Origin: Chlorella sorokiniana | Taxonomy: Eukaryota; Chlorophyta; Trebouxiophyceae; Chlorellales; Chlorellaceae | Direction of reading: 5' to 3' | Length of the DNA: 64,000 nt | NCBI GenBank assembly: GCA_025917655.1 | Contig: CP084619.1 | Coordinates: 1,984,001 to 2,048,000, forward strand | In this document: positions 12,616 through 24,246 of the stretch, one piece after another | How the letters are laid out: each line of letters opens with the position of its first letter | How positions within the stretch are numbered: position 1 is the first letter of the stretch | Notes under the pieces: model-generated | Told to the model about the DNA's origin: nothing | Seen by the model: only the letters and a program-made list of their open reading frames with translations | Database searches by the model: none | Position numbers and translations under genes: made by a program

Positions 12616-13244
12616 TGCGCACTGCCCCCAGATCGGCAACAAGCATGGTTGCCACGTTACATTTGTTTGGTACTGCCGTGCTTTCTCTTCTTGCCCCCTG
12701 CCGCTGCCCCCTCCAACAGCCATCTGGCCAGGCTCCCATCGCTGCACCTGCCCGCCACAGGCTCCTGGCAGGCAGTGCATAGGCTTTCATGTACTGCCTT
12801 GTTACATCCTTGGGAGCAGAGATGAGGTTGGGTGCAAGGATGCAACAGCGGCCCTCGGCAGCCCCCACATCGGAACAGCGGGTCAGTGTTTTGGGGCGCA
12901 CCGCGCCAGCCGGCGGCGGATTGGGCCGGGCGGGCGCCCAAGCAAGGGTAGCACAGAGCGAAGGGTTGGACGAGCGTTGCGAAAAATACTGGAAAACGGG
13001 GGCAGCCAGATCAATACATCGGGTGCCACGTGCGGTTGCGGCGGGCCAGAGGCCCCCACATGCTATGAGGGGAAGTGCCTTCTGCTGCAAGGGATTGGAG
13101 AGGTGAACTGCTGCTGCTGCTGCGGCCCAGCTGCAGGCATCGCGCCAGGAGAAGCGAAGGGGGCGGCCCCCGCCCGCCGTCCCTGCCCGCGCCCGCGTGG
13201 GCAGATCTGAAGGCTAGCTAACCAGCCGTGGAGGGGGTGCATGC
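12616..13244. other. Convergent intergenic region, no gene seen
   Basis: This lies between the 3' ends of TFIIS (+) and the S1 gene (-). Open frames exist on both strands but none has a recognisable domain. It is interpreted as 3' UTRs. Confidence 0.55.
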
Positions 13245-15218
13245 TCAGGCGGTCGTCCCTGCTGCCGCGCCCTCAGCGGCCTCGCTCTCGGCACGTGCCG
13301 CCGCCTCTGCCGCCGCCACGCGCTGCTTGAACAGCGCCGCCATCTCCTCGGCCTTCTCGTACACCAGGGCTGCAGGGGGGGGGGTGTGGGAAAGGGGGCA
13401 GACAGGTGAGGCAGAGCGCAGGGAGCGGGGGCATGGTGCACACCGGGCTGGAAGTGGTTCAGGCAAGGACACCGCTGGGCCCCGCATCTGGCGTGTGCGC
13501 ACATTTGTCTCAGGACCCTCCTTCACGGTGAGCCTGCGCCTCCCTCTCAGCCGCCGCACAGCTGCCCCTCCCTCTCAGCCCAGTACGCCCCCGGGCATGC
13601 ATGCCAGTCGCAGCAGCTCACCCGGGTCGCGCAGCATGTCGCCGGGCGTGGGCTCCAGCTTCTTGGTGCACAGGGCGACGCGGCCGCGCTCCCGGTCCTG
13701 GCTCAGCACCATCACCTTGAGGCGGTCGCCCTCCGCCAGCACCTTGTCCACGTTGGTGATGCGGTCGTGCGAGATCTGGGAGATGTGGAGCAGGCCCGAG
13801 GCGCCGCCAATGTCCACAAACGCGCCGTAGGGCTTGACCGACATGACGGTGCCCTCCACGACGTCGCCCACGCGGAAGGCGGAGGCGCGCGAGTCGCCGC
13901 CCGCGCGCTTGTTGGACAGCATCAGCCGCGACTTCTCCTCGTCCACCTCGGTCACCTGCCGCGGTGGGAGGAGGGCACAATTGGAAGACTCAGGCGGAGC
14001 TCCACCCGCACAGGAAGCTTGGAGAGCTCCCTTTGCAGCGAGGGGGAGGCGCAGCAAGGGAAGCATCCCACACTCGCCCGCGCAAGCACGGCGGACGGGG
14101 AAGCGGGTGCGCCCCCACCTTGTAGGTCATGGTGCGGCCGATGAGCTCGTCGAAGCTGGCCACGCGCTGGCCCAGCTGCGAGCCGGGGCAGAAGCCGCGG
14201 ATGTTCTCCACCTCGACGATGACGCCGCCGCGGTTGGTGGCCACCACCACCCCCGTCACCGACACGTCGTCGTCCAGGCACTGGCGCAGGCGCTGCCACG
14301 CCACCGCCAGCTCCAGGCGCTTCAGGCTCACCACCAGGTCGCCGTTGCGCTCCTCGCGGATGACCACAAAGTCGCGGGAGGTGTGGGGGCCCACCACCTG
14401 GCTGGCCTGGGGGCAGGCAGGGGTGGGGGGGGGACAGGACGCGGGGTGAGAGGAGGGTCGCAGCTGCAACTTGAGCCATGCTGGAGGATGCCAACACAAA
14501 CCGCACACACTGCACAGCCTGCAGCCGAGAGCGCCATCCGTGGGGATGAAGGCCCAGGCCGCCGGCCACATGCATGTCGGGTCAGCGCGAGCAAGACAGC
14601 AGAGGCCCACCACCAGGGCGGTGCCGGCCCTTGACACCCGCTGGACAGGCCCAGCGGCTGGCATCAGGCCTGCTAATCACGCAGATGCCGGCAACATACG
14701 AGGGTGAGATAGAGGCGGGCAAGGAGGGCAGCAGTGCACACCCGAGGCACGTTTGCCAGCGCAAGCTCAGCAGTAGGGCAGAAGGCGGTGGACTTGCCGC
14801 CAATGTCCACATAGGCACCGCGCTGGTCCACACGCACCACGGTGCCTTGCACCTGCGGCCAATCAACACAAGCAGGGTGCTGGTCAGAGCGCCGTGGACA
14901 TCCTGCAGTCACCAACGCGCTCGCGCGCAGCAGCGACTTGCACACTCGCCGCCGCCAGGCAGCCACCCTAGCCACTGCTTGCCTTGTCCCCGTGTGGAAA
15001 TCGAAATTGTGGGTGTCCAGCAGCTGCTCAAAGCGGGCGTATGCCGTGCGGTCCCACTCCGGCTCCTCGGGGGCCTCTTCCGCCACGACGGGCTCCTCCA
15101 TAGCCGCCACAGCCAGGGGCTGCAGCCGCTGCTGGCGCCTAGCCTGCTGCCGCTTGGCCGGCTTGGCCGGCTGGAAGGCTGCCGCAGCAGCGCGGGTCTG
15201 GCAAATCGCCCTCTGCAT
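13245..15218 (-). CDS. PRPS1: Plastid 30S ribosomal protein S1
   Basis: RNA-binding protein of the chloroplast small ribosomal subunit that helps mRNA recruitment. The first exon (from 15218) reads [20 protein letters not shown] and is a Ala/Arg/Lys-rich transit peptide, followed by the acidic segment [18 protein letters not shown]. Three S1 (OB-fold) repeats follow: [20 protein letters not shown] near 14850, [20 protein letters not shown] near 14250, and [20 protein letters not shown] near 13860 with the signature [19 protein letters not shown]. The C-terminus is an Ala/Glu tail, [17 protein letters not shown], ending at the stop at 13245. Three S1 domains are the usual number for plastid S1, against six in E. 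coli. No frame break was noticed. Confidence 0.93.
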
Positions 15219-15437
15219 GGTTGCGGCGCCTCACGGTCCGCTCCACTACGACCTGCTAGCTGAACCGATTCGCGGAAAGGAATGGACAGGGCTGCAGGCG
15301 GTGGGAAAATAGGAGAAGAAACCAGGCTGCCAGGGTCTGAGCACTTCACTGCAAACGCACCTCCCTCTGTCCTGGCACATTGTATTCCTTTGGGGTCTGT
15401 TAGGGGCCAGATACACGTCTAGTGGCCTGCGGACGGC

Positions 15438-17274
15438 AATGCGCCACTCCCCTCGGGGGTTGCGGGGTTCGGTCCTGCTCCTGGTCTTCCTGGCCCAGGC
15501 GTATGGAGAGGAGGTGGGACCTGCAACGTATTGCGGAGCTCACAAACTCACCTTCCAAGCCCGCCGACGGCCCTTCGGCATTGTCTAACCTGCCGCCGCC
15601 TCAGCCCAGTGGCTCTCGCTTGCGCGCGCAGCGTGCACGAGGCATGTGCGATCGTCCCCTTCCACGCATCCATCCCAAACTGCAGGAGGGCCGTGCATAC
15701 CGCGGCCTGTGGGGCAGCCTTTTCCAGCAAGCTGCAGACGCCGGGCGGGACAGGCACGCCGCATGGCCTGCACGCTGCGCTGGCAGCGCTACAGGCCCGC
15801 ATCCTCCCTCGCCTGCCCGAAGGCGACGGCGATGTGCACCGCTCGTCCCTGGAGGGCCTGTTTGCGGCGCAGCTGAACCTCACGCTCGCCATGCTGGAGC
15901 AAGCCAGCGCGCCGCTGGTGGACCGCCTGGATGCAATGCATACGCAGCTCGCCCGCGGCTGGCCGGCCGCAGCTGCTGCCGCCGACCCGCAGCAGCTGGC
16001 GCGCTGGCGCTGGTCCAGGGTTGGGCGCTGGGCGCGCTGGTGGGGGCGGCAGCGGCGCCGCTGCGGGCGCTGCACTCGCCAGCTCCGGCGGTGGCGGCAG
16101 CCACAGCAGCGTGCTGGGCCTGGACCATGGGCTGGCCAAGCAGGTGGCAGGTGGGCCTGCTGCAGACAGCACAACCAAGGCGTGCTGGCTCGTTGCATTG
16201 GCTGCGGCGCACGTCTAGGCAACAAAACAAGACCGGTGGCCGGGCCTCAAACTGCAGCCCTCATCAGCACGCCTCGACGTCCTGCTGCCTCCGCGCAGAC
16301 CCCTCCTGGCCGTCCTTCAAGCCCCACACCTGCCTGCGGCTGCAAAACTTTGGAAACGCAGAGGGCTACAGCGCAGCGCTGCTGGGCCTGGGTTCCTGTG
16401 CGCCCGGCCCCGGAGCTGCTGCAGCAGCCAGCCTGCGCTGGGGCAGCCGCGCTGCCTTCCTCCTTGACTGCTCCCGCCCCGTCGGCACCGCCGGCGACGG
16501 TGACGCCGGCCGAAGCGGCAGCGCCCTGGCAGGCATGTTGCATGCTGCAGGTAAAGCGGCCGTGGCCTCCGTATCCGCCGCTCTGAACCGCACCGTGAGC
16601 TGCAGCCTCGCGGTGGGCGGCGACGGCGGCGGCGGTGCCGCCCTGGAGCGCAGCCACGAGCGCCTGCTGCTGGGGGCCCCGCGCCTGGACGCGCTGCGCA
16701 TCCGCATGTGCAACCTGTGAGACCTCTTTAGCACGGCCTGCGCAGCATTATGCAGTGCCATGCCCTTGAGGTCGCTACTGGCAGGCCGGTGCAGCTGGCT
16801 GTGCTCTGCGCTGCCTCTTTGCGTTGACGCCCGGGCAAGTGTCTATAGCAATCACTCTTGCGCCAATCCCCTCCCTCCTCCCCTCGCAGGGCGCCCTCGC
16901 TGCTCCAGTTCCCTGCAGCCCTGGCCCGTGGCACCGCCATCCGTCTGGCCGCGCTGAAGCTCAACGGTCGGCCGCTGCTGCCCGGCGAGTTGCAGGTCAG
17001 TGCGGCAGCGGCCGCCGACGCGTGTGCCTCTCACCTCTTCCGCATCAACAGTCGGGCCACGCGTGGCGAGGCCTTTGTGCTGAGTGGCTGGGTGCAGCTT
17101 GGGGACGGCGCAAGCAGCGCTGGCGTGGCGGGCAGCGGGGCTGTTAACGGGGCTGCCTCCACCTTTGGGGTGGGCGAGATGGCCAGCGTGGAGCTCACCC
17201 TGGGGGAATATTCGCAGCTTGGGGCAGCTGCCACACGGTTGCTGGGCAGCGCGACGCAGCAGGGCTCGGGTTGA
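15438..17274 (+). CDS. Unrecognised secreted protein
   Basis: I do not recognise this gene. The ATG at 15438 opens MRHSPRGLRGSVLLLVFLAQ and continues AYGEE, a clean signal peptide, and an intron follows. The next exon reads VHEACAIVPFHASIPNCRRA and LEGLFAAQLNLTLAMLEQAS. A later exon holds SAALLGLGSCAPGPGAAAAA and ALNRTVSCSLAVGGD. It joins, through an intron at about 16717-16889, to APSLLQFPAALARGTAIRLA and ends ATRLLGSATQQGSG with a stop at 17272-17274. Asn-x-Ser/Thr sites (NLT, NRT) fit an extracellular or lumenal product. The middle, about 15990-16330, is ambiguous in frame. The gene is divergent from S1, only 219 bases away. Confidence 0.6.
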
Positions 17275-17451
17275 GGTGGCCTCCATCGGCCGCTTCCGGC
17301 CGCTTCCTACCCTGACCACCAGCTCACGCATGCTGGTACTATTTTCTTCAAGAGGCCGGCTGATCGCCGGTTCTGAACCACTATTGCCTGCTTCAACACG
17401 CCGGTCGTGCCTCCGTGCAATATGCTGGCTGTCACATGTAAACGTCGCTTG

Positions 17452-19270
17452 TCAATGCAAGCGCTGCTGTGCATCCTGATGCCGCAGCAGCCACAATGTG
17501 AAGGCGTTGCCAGCAGAGGGCAGCGCGTGGTCGGCAGACAGCACCGCCGCAGGGCGCCGGAACGGGTTCATCCCGCTCTTCAGCACCAGCGCGGAGCTGG
17601 CGGCAGCCACGCCGGCGCTGCAACTCCCCGGCGGGTCCCCTGAGCTTGACCCCAGGCCCTCCGCCTGCTGCTGCTCAGTGCCACGCGAGCCGCCGCCGTC
17701 TGGGTCCCCGACCCCGCCACAGCCGGCCAGCACGTGCGCGCACAGCTGCCTGGCCCGGTGCACCGCCTCCTCGTTGAAGTCGGTGAAGCAGCAGAGCAGG
17801 GGGCGGCGCTGCCTGTGCCGCCCACAAGGCCTGCGCCGACTGTGCTGCTGCCGCCGTGCATCGCGTGCCCCAGATGTTGCAGGGTGGGCAGCCAGCTGAG
17901 GTAAGCAGCCAGGCCGGCGTTGGGGGCGACCACGGCGTGGGGCGGGCCGTGCCGCTCCTCCAGCTCAGCCGCCAGCTCGTGGTACTGCCCCCGCCAGAAG
18001 CGCAGCACCTGCCAGCCGGGCGGCCGGGCTGCCGTCGCTGCCAGCGCCGCGCCGCCCTCCCTGACTGGCCCTTGGTGCTGCGCGGCGCAGGCGCAGCCCG
18101 GCGTGCCGCACCGCGCAGCTGTCGGGCGGGCACACGCAGGCCTCGGCCGTGGGCCCAGGCGGGCACCTGGGGCCCCACCAGGTGCACCTCCAGCTGCTGC
18201 CCCGGCCCCAGCAGGCAGCCCAGCTCCAGCAGCAGCGGCCAGGCATCCAGCTCGCGCTGCGGCCCCAGCAGGTGCACCACCAGGCGCTGCGGCAGCTCCA
18301 CGCCGCCTCCGCCTCCCGCATCCTCCCCTGCGCTGCCGTGCCCCGCCCCGCCTGTGTCGCAGGTGTTGCCGCCGCCCGCCAGCCGCACCAGCGCCGTCTG
18401 GAGGCGCAGCACGGCCGCGTAGGTGGTCAGGACAGAGTCCAGCAGCAAGGCCGCGGGGAGCCCAGCGGCAGGCCACGCAGGCGGTAGTAAGCCTCCCAGC
18501 TGTCGAGGCGCGCCGGGTCGACGGGTGCCTGTCATGCGCGCAGAAAGGCATGCAGGCAGGCGTCTCGACAGGCAGGAGGTGGGCAGCCAAGGCCCAAACT
18601 CGGTGCAGAGGCGGGCATTGAGCTTGTCACTGCCGCGCAGCGACCCTGCAGAGCCGTCGGACGCGCAACACGCACCAGGGACTCCAGGCACGGCGTCTGC
18701 GCCCGAGGCAGCCCCAGCCAGCCGCCCAGCTGGCGCTGCAGGTCCTGCCTGGTCAGTTCAGCATCCGCCCGGGCTGGCAGCCGGCCCACAGCTGGCGCAG
18801 CAGCGGGGCCAGGGAGCCCCAGGGCGCTGCGTCAGGGTGCCCGCAGGGGCACTCGCGCCTCCATGCACCGCCGCCATGCAGCCCCAGCTGCTCCAGCCAG
18901 CAGCATGGCTGCTGGCTTTGTGTGATGCGAGCCCAGGGGAAAGGGTGGTCGCACAGCTCCTGCGCAAGTCCAGCATGGCAGGGGAGCGCTGGCAAAGCCG
19001 ATCAGCAAGCTAGCCTATGAATGATTTGCCTGCGCAGTGATTGCAACGGCTGCACGCCCAAAGTGCCATGCAGCAGGCGCCAGGCCCGTCTGCACAGCTC
19101 GCCTGCCGCCGCGCAACCTGCGCCGCCATTCGCCCGCACTCTGCGTCGTGACCCAACTTGTGCCGGTGGGCAATCAGGTGCTTGTAAGAGCAATAATACA
19201 TTGCACCGCATCCAGGACAGGTTACAGGCGAGGCAACAGGCTTGCCACACACTTGGCAAGAAGCGGACAT
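17452..19270 (-). CDS. MYND zinc-finger protein with MSS51-like C-terminal domain
   Basis: The first exon from 19270 reads MSASCQVCGKPVASPVTCPG, then CGAMYYCSYKHLIAHRHKLG and HDAEC, a complete MYND-type zinc finger. Downstream exons match the C-terminal region shared with yeast Mss51 and animal ZMYND17/15: WLEQLGLHGGGAWRRECPCG, DSWEAYYRLRGLPLGSP, ALLLDSVLTTYAAVLRLQTA, LVVHLLGPQRELDAWPLLLE, VVAPNAGLAAYLSWLPTLQH, LLCCFTDFNEEAVHRARQ and NPFRRPAAVLSADHALPSAG, ending NAFTLWLLRHQDAQQRLH. In yeast Mss51 acts in mitochondrial COX1 expression; the role here is unknown and a cytosolic regulator is equally possible. Frame breaks at 18785-18787, 18455-18458 and 17799-17803 each heal with one added G/C, so the gene is probably intact in the organism. 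Confidence 0.75.
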
Positions 19271-19469
19271 GCTCACGCGCGTGGCATACAGGGCTTGACA
19301 ACATCGGCAAACATGTCGGTGGATGTGAGAATGTGATAAGGGCTTACACTCAACAAGACAAACCCAAGATCTCGTTGTTTTTCGGTTCAGGCACGAGGAA
19401 AGGTCGGGAATGCATTTGCTTTCCCCGGGCTTACAGTCGCCCTTTGAATGGTTGAACGCCGATCCAATC

Positions 19470-22011
19470 ATGGCCGCACCAGGCATGAACGGCAAGGACG
19501 GTCCTGCTGGAAGGGAGCGGCGGCCTGTGAAGCCCCTGGTTCTGGCGTTGGGCGGCTTGCTGGCCGTCTTTCTGTTTGCATGGGGCAGCAGCAGCGGGAC
19601 GAGCTTATACATCAGCCAAAACACCCTGCAAGCTCCTCAGACCTCGCAGCAGGTTCTGCAAGCGCGTGACCTATTGGGACCAAAACGCGGGCAGGCCACC
19701 CCAGAGTGGGGTCCGAGCTGGAGCAGCAGCAGAAGGTGCCCCAGCAGCAGTGGGCTTGCCCGCGCAGGAAGGGGCGTCTCTTCTGCCACTGCGACCGCTG
19801 CACCTGCCAACCGCTGTCCTGCTGCCCAACCCACCCCTCGCCCGCTCTTCGTGCCCTGCCTTGCTGCCACAGCCGTCGTGGTCAAAAGTATGTGATCACC
19901 AGCGTGATGGGCTTGGACCCCGAGCGGCTCAACGTCTTTGTCAAATCGCTGCGCCGACACTCGCCCGCCACTCGGCTGGTTGTGTTTGTGGAGGAGAACA
20001 CCAAGCACCAGCTGCTGGAGGACAATGGAGCAGAGGTGATACCCTTCAAGATGCGAGAAGACGAGGCGTTGGTGCTGTACAGGTGTGTGTGTGTGTGTGT
20101 GTGGGGGCGGGGGCGCTGCTGACTGCTGGCATCTGCCACCGCCAGTTGCCCACCACCTCGCATCCAGTCACTGACTGTTGATGGATAGATTGATTGCGTT
20201 GCCTGGCCAGTCAGGCAGCCAAAAGGCAATGAGCAGGGATAGTGTGTGCCTGCTGGCCCTGGTCTTGCGTGGCAAGCGAGCCTCTGCTGCACTTTCAGAG
20301 GCCTCATCACCCCCTCACCACCCCACTTGTCGCCTTGCCCTTCGCGCCACACAAACACACACATGCAGCCCCTCACTCCACCCCCCACCCCATGCACTGG
20401 CTGGCCCTGATTGTAATGCAGGTTTGAGCTGTACAAGCAGTACCTGTCTGAGCTGGTGGCGCGAGACAGCGAGGCGGGGGTCATCCTCACAGACTCGCGT
20501 GATGTGCTGATCCAGTCAGACCCTTGGCAGCACCCGCTGGTGCAGCAGCTGGTCGACGAGGTACGTGCTGCGCCTGGTGCTGCCACCCCCTTCCTTGCTT
20601 GCCTGCGGGCGCTGCCTGCACTGCGGAGGGGAATGGCGGTCGCGGGACGGGGGTCTTTGAACTCTCCTGGTTGCTCAGTCTGTGGGCTTCCTGCCAAATT
20701 TGCCTCATCGCGTCGCTCCCCCTCCTGGCTGCCCGCTGCGCGCTGCTGCCGCCTGCAGGACGCCATGCTGTTCAGCCTTGAGGGCGGGCTGGCGGTGGGG
20801 GAAGTGCCGCTCAAGGCGCAGCCGCAGAACGCGCACTGGGTAGACACCTGCTTCGGCCCTGAGATGGTGAAGCGCCTGGAGGATGCGCCCATCTCTTGCG
20901 CAGGTGGGTGCATGCTGCTGCTCCGCCAAACAGGCATCGCTGAGCTGGCAGCGCCGCACGTGGATCCGAAGCTGTGCACGCTTGCCTGCGCGTGGCGCGC
21001 GCCGCCCCACCTGCCCACTTCTCCCACCCCGCTTGCCCCCACAACCCGATGCAGGCATCACCATCGGCAGCGTGGCGGCGGTGCACGGCTACGTGACGCA
21101 GCTGCTGGCCTCGGCCTACAAGGAGGCCAGCCCCAAGTGCCGCAAGTACGGCGCCGACCAGGCGGTGCACAACTACCTGCTGCACTACCTGGGCCCCGCG
21201 GCCGCCTCCCCTTTGCCTACCACATGCACCGCAACTGGGACTCGCCCGTGCACACCGCGGGTGCGGCACCCGCTGCAGGCCTTGTTCAGCGGGGCGGCAC
21301 AGCCCATTTTGGTTCAGCGGGCCGACTGCCGCCGTGGCAGGCGTTGGGCCCAGCCCTGGCGAGCACTGTGCTGCTCCAAGCTGTCAGTCCAGGGCTGCCC
21401 AGCTCTGCGTACTGCCTTTGCACTCGCTTCCCCCACCATGCACGGGCTCATGCCGTGACACCTGCAGGCTACGGCTGGCCCATCACCATTGACCTGGACG
21501 GTGTGTACCGCCGAGTCAACGGCACCATACCGCCCATCGTCCACCAGTACGACCGAGCCTACGAGGCCACCAAGGTGCGCGGGGCTGGTTCACACGGCAG
21601 GGGTCGGCGGGGCCACGCAGCAGGCGCTGCGCGTCCGCCTGCGCTCCAGCAGTGCCTGCGCCGGCTTCAGCAGCTGGTTGGGGGTGCCTCAGGGCCCCGT
21701 CCCTTGTTCCCGTGCGTCACATCACTGGCCTCCGCCAAGGGTCTCCTCACGCATGTGCTGCTGCTGTGTCTGCACCGCAGGTCTACCTGGCCATGTACCC
21801 GCTGCGCTCCGAGGAGGTGCGCTGGGATGGCCCCGACTGCGTCAAAAACCTGTACCTGGACACCGTCACGCAATGCCCGCCTGAGGGGGAAGGCAAGGGC
21901 GGCGGCAAGGGCAGAGACGAGAAGAAGGGCAAGGAGGCGGCGGCCGAAGAGGCAGATGCAGCAGCAGCAAGGGAGGGCAGCAAGGGCGACGACGACTCGC
22001 GGCGGCGATAG
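19470..22011 (+). CDS. Type II membrane protein, glycosyltransferase-like
   Basis: From MAAPGMNGKDGPAGRERR a short basic tail leads to one membrane span (KPLVLALGGLLAVFLFAWG), the layout of Golgi type II enzymes. The lumenal part reads QKYVITSVMGLDPERLNVFV, SPATRLVVFVEEN, FELYKQYLSELVARDSEAGV, ILTDSRDVLIQSDPW (a D-x-R-D element where a DxD metal site would lie), QPQNAHWVDTCFGPEMVKRL, ITIGSVAAVHGYVTQLLASA, YGADQAVHNYLLHYL, FAYHMHRNWDSPVHTAGYGW and RVNGTIPPIVHQYDR. This resembles nucleotide-sugar transferases, but the exact family is not certain. The tail from about 21880 is Lys/Glu/Gly-rich and low complexity. There is a frame break in the C-run 21194-21197. The donor of an early intron lies inside a GT microsatellite (20083-20102). 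Confidence 0.65.
20083..20102 (+). repeat. GT dinucleotide microsatellite at a splice donor
   Basis: About ten GT units follow directly on the exon that ends EALVLYR. Every unit could serve as the GT of the 5' splice site. Confidence 0.85.
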
Positions 22012-22382
22012 CGCGACTGGCTGGCCATGCACTGTAGATTAGCCTTGCCTTCAGGGTACAAACTCCCAAACAGCACTGATTTTTCGTCTCTCGCTTTGAC
22101 ACCAATGAACCTTTTTGTCACCTGAAGACCGCTGTGCTGGGATGGCCACAACCACAGCACGCTTTGATGCGGTACCGACTTTGGCGAGACAGTGTCTGCT
22201 GACAGGAGGTGCCCGCACTACACCAGTGCAGCAGCTCAAGACGCACGGCGCAGTACCATGGCGGTACAAAGCGCTCTGAATGGCTGGTTGCACAAAAAAC
22301 TGCAGGAGCGTGCACATTGCCAATGTACCTGTGCATGCAACAGGCCGCTGCCGGGCCTGGGTCTGCTCAATTCCTGCGCCCA
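22012..22382. other. Convergent 3' region, no gene seen
   Basis: This short stretch lies between the stops of the convergent glycosyltransferase-like (+) and hydrolase (-) genes. It is AT-richer than the coding DNA and is interpreted as 3' UTRs. Confidence 0.6.
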
Positions 22383-24246
22383 CTACGCATGCGCCAGCAC
22401 CCAGGCCGCAACCCTGGCGGTGGTTGCCGCCCGGACCAGCCCCGTGTCCTGCAGCAGCTGGTGCTGCGCTCCCTCCACCAACTCAACCTCCTTGTCGGCG
22501 CTGGAGCGCGGCGGCCCAGCTCCAGGCTGTGGGCGGGCTGCGTGCGGGAGTCCAGCGCGCCGTGCAGCACCTGAGCGGGGTTAATGTGCCCGGCGGGGGG
22601 GAGAGGAAGGGTGGGATGTGGGTGTGTGGGGCCCACAGCTCTGTTGTTCATAAGGCAGCCCACGCATCCCAGAGGGGTCAGCCAGCCGCCAGGGCCCAGG
22701 TCGGGCAGGGGCCGCCTGCAGCGCACCAGCAGGGGCAGCCGCACGCTTTCCATGTCTGCAGCCAGAGCCGCGCAGGCATCCAGGATCTCCATCGAGCAGG
22801 CGATGCGGGGCGGTCAAACACGACCAGTGGGTCCTGACAATATGGCGGGGCAGGCAGGTGGGGAGGCAGGGCAGCAAGGAGTGCACGTGAACAGCGGTGC
22901 AGAAGAATGATGGTGGGGACGGGAGGGGGCGCATAACCGCAGACGCGAGCTGCACACTGCAAGGTGCGAGCTGATGCTCACAGACGGCCCATTAGGCCGG
23001 CGCGGCCGGCGCTTGGCTTGCCTTCCTAGCCTTGGCAGCAAACTCCGGGTCCCCAAAGGCCTGCTCAAAGCCCCTTGCAATGCTGTCATCGGGGACTGAC
23101 ATACTGCGGGGCGTGGGAGTTGTAGCGGTCGGCGCACGGAGAGGCGCGAAGCACTAGACGTTTTGGAGAGTGCTGGGAAGTCATGCCTCCCGAGGAGCGG
23201 CAGCGCTCCTAGACCCAGCAAGTTCTTGCGCCGCCCTGCGTCCCAAGGACTGCAGGGCTGCGCCCAACGCAGCCAGCGTGGCAGCGCTGCGGCAGCTGCT
23301 CACGTTGGGAAGAGGCGGGCCAGCAGGCGCATGATCCACAGCACGGGTGGGGGGCAGCATGGCTGGCGGCACCCGCACCAGGGGCCCCAGCAGCACCAGC
23401 CCTGCCAGCTGCACAACAGTGGCGTGGCAGGGACCCGGCTTTGGAGCATGGCAGCAACTGAGCGGCACAGCCGCACACCCCAAGTGCAGGGCCTGGTGGG
23501 CTGCCCCCGGGCATGCCGCCGCGGCTGGCGCACCCTGGCGAGCAAGGGCAGGCTCTGCACACCGGGCTGCCCCGCCCCGCCAACCTGCTCCTGCAGCTCT
23601 GGGCGCAGCTGCAGCAGGCGCAGCACGATGGTCCCGCCCAGGGATTCCCCCAGCAGCACGGCAGGCACCCCGGGCGCCGCTCCGCGCGGCGGCCAGCACC
23701 GCCGCGACGTCTGCGCAGTGGTCGCTCATGCGGCGGGCGTAGCCGCGCATGCCATGCAGGGACTCGCTGCGGCCGTGGCCTTGCAGGTCAAACGAGACCA
23801 CCTCAACACCCTGCATGCGAGGATGCCTCCAGGCGGGCAGTCTGGGAGGCAGGGTCGTCAGGTGGCTGGATGACAGCCGAAAGCCGCGGCCGTCGAGGGG
23901 TGGGCTTGGGAGCCCGCACCATGGCGGCCTGCCCACCTGCGCGGCAGCGGCAGTGCCAAAGTCGCTGAAGTAGAGGCTGTGCCAGCTCCAGCCGTGCACC
24001 ATAACCAGCAGGGCCTTCACAGCAGACCCTGCACAGGAGGGGAGTTGGGGGTGGCGGCAGGTCGCATAATCAGTTGCGCAGGGAGTGGCGGAGCGGGGGT
24101 GTCGACACTGCAGAAAACACATTGCACGCATCTCTTATCTGAAATCATACCTCACCCGGAGGGGGCTCCCAGCGGCGCAGATACAGCTTCACGCCCCTCT
24201 GATTCCGCAACCAGTCGGAACTGGTGGCGCTGTCTTCCATAGCCAT
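22383..24246 (-). CDS. Monoacylglycerol-lipase-like alpha/beta hydrolase
   Basis: Serine hydrolase of the monoglyceride lipase/caffeoylshikimate esterase group; it probably cleaves acyl glycerols or lysophospholipids. The first exon from 24246 reads MAMEDSATSSDWLRNQRGVK and LYLRRWEPPPG. Later exons give ALLVMVHGWSWHSLYFSDFG, GVEVVSFDLQGHGRSESLHG, VPAVLLGESLGGTIVLRLLQ (nucleophile Ser in GESLGG), LAGLVLLGPLVRVPPAM, VLWIMRLLARLFPT (the family cap segment), MSVPDDSIARGFEQAFGDPE, DPLVVFDR and MEILDACAALAADMESVRLP. The end is ADKEVELVEGAQHQLLQDTG and VAAWVLAHA, where the H of GAQHQLL is the likely catalytic His. Frame breaks near 23345-23353, 22807-22810 and 22504-22516 interrupt the readable frame. 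Confidence 0.8.

Noticed and set aside
17920-18621. 233-codon plus-strand frame
   Set aside because: It is antisense to the MSS51-like exons, which carry recognisable conserved blocks.
19882-21042. 386-codon open frame on the minus strand
   Set aside because: It runs across exons and introns of the well-supported glycosyltransferase-like gene on the other strand and shows no domain.
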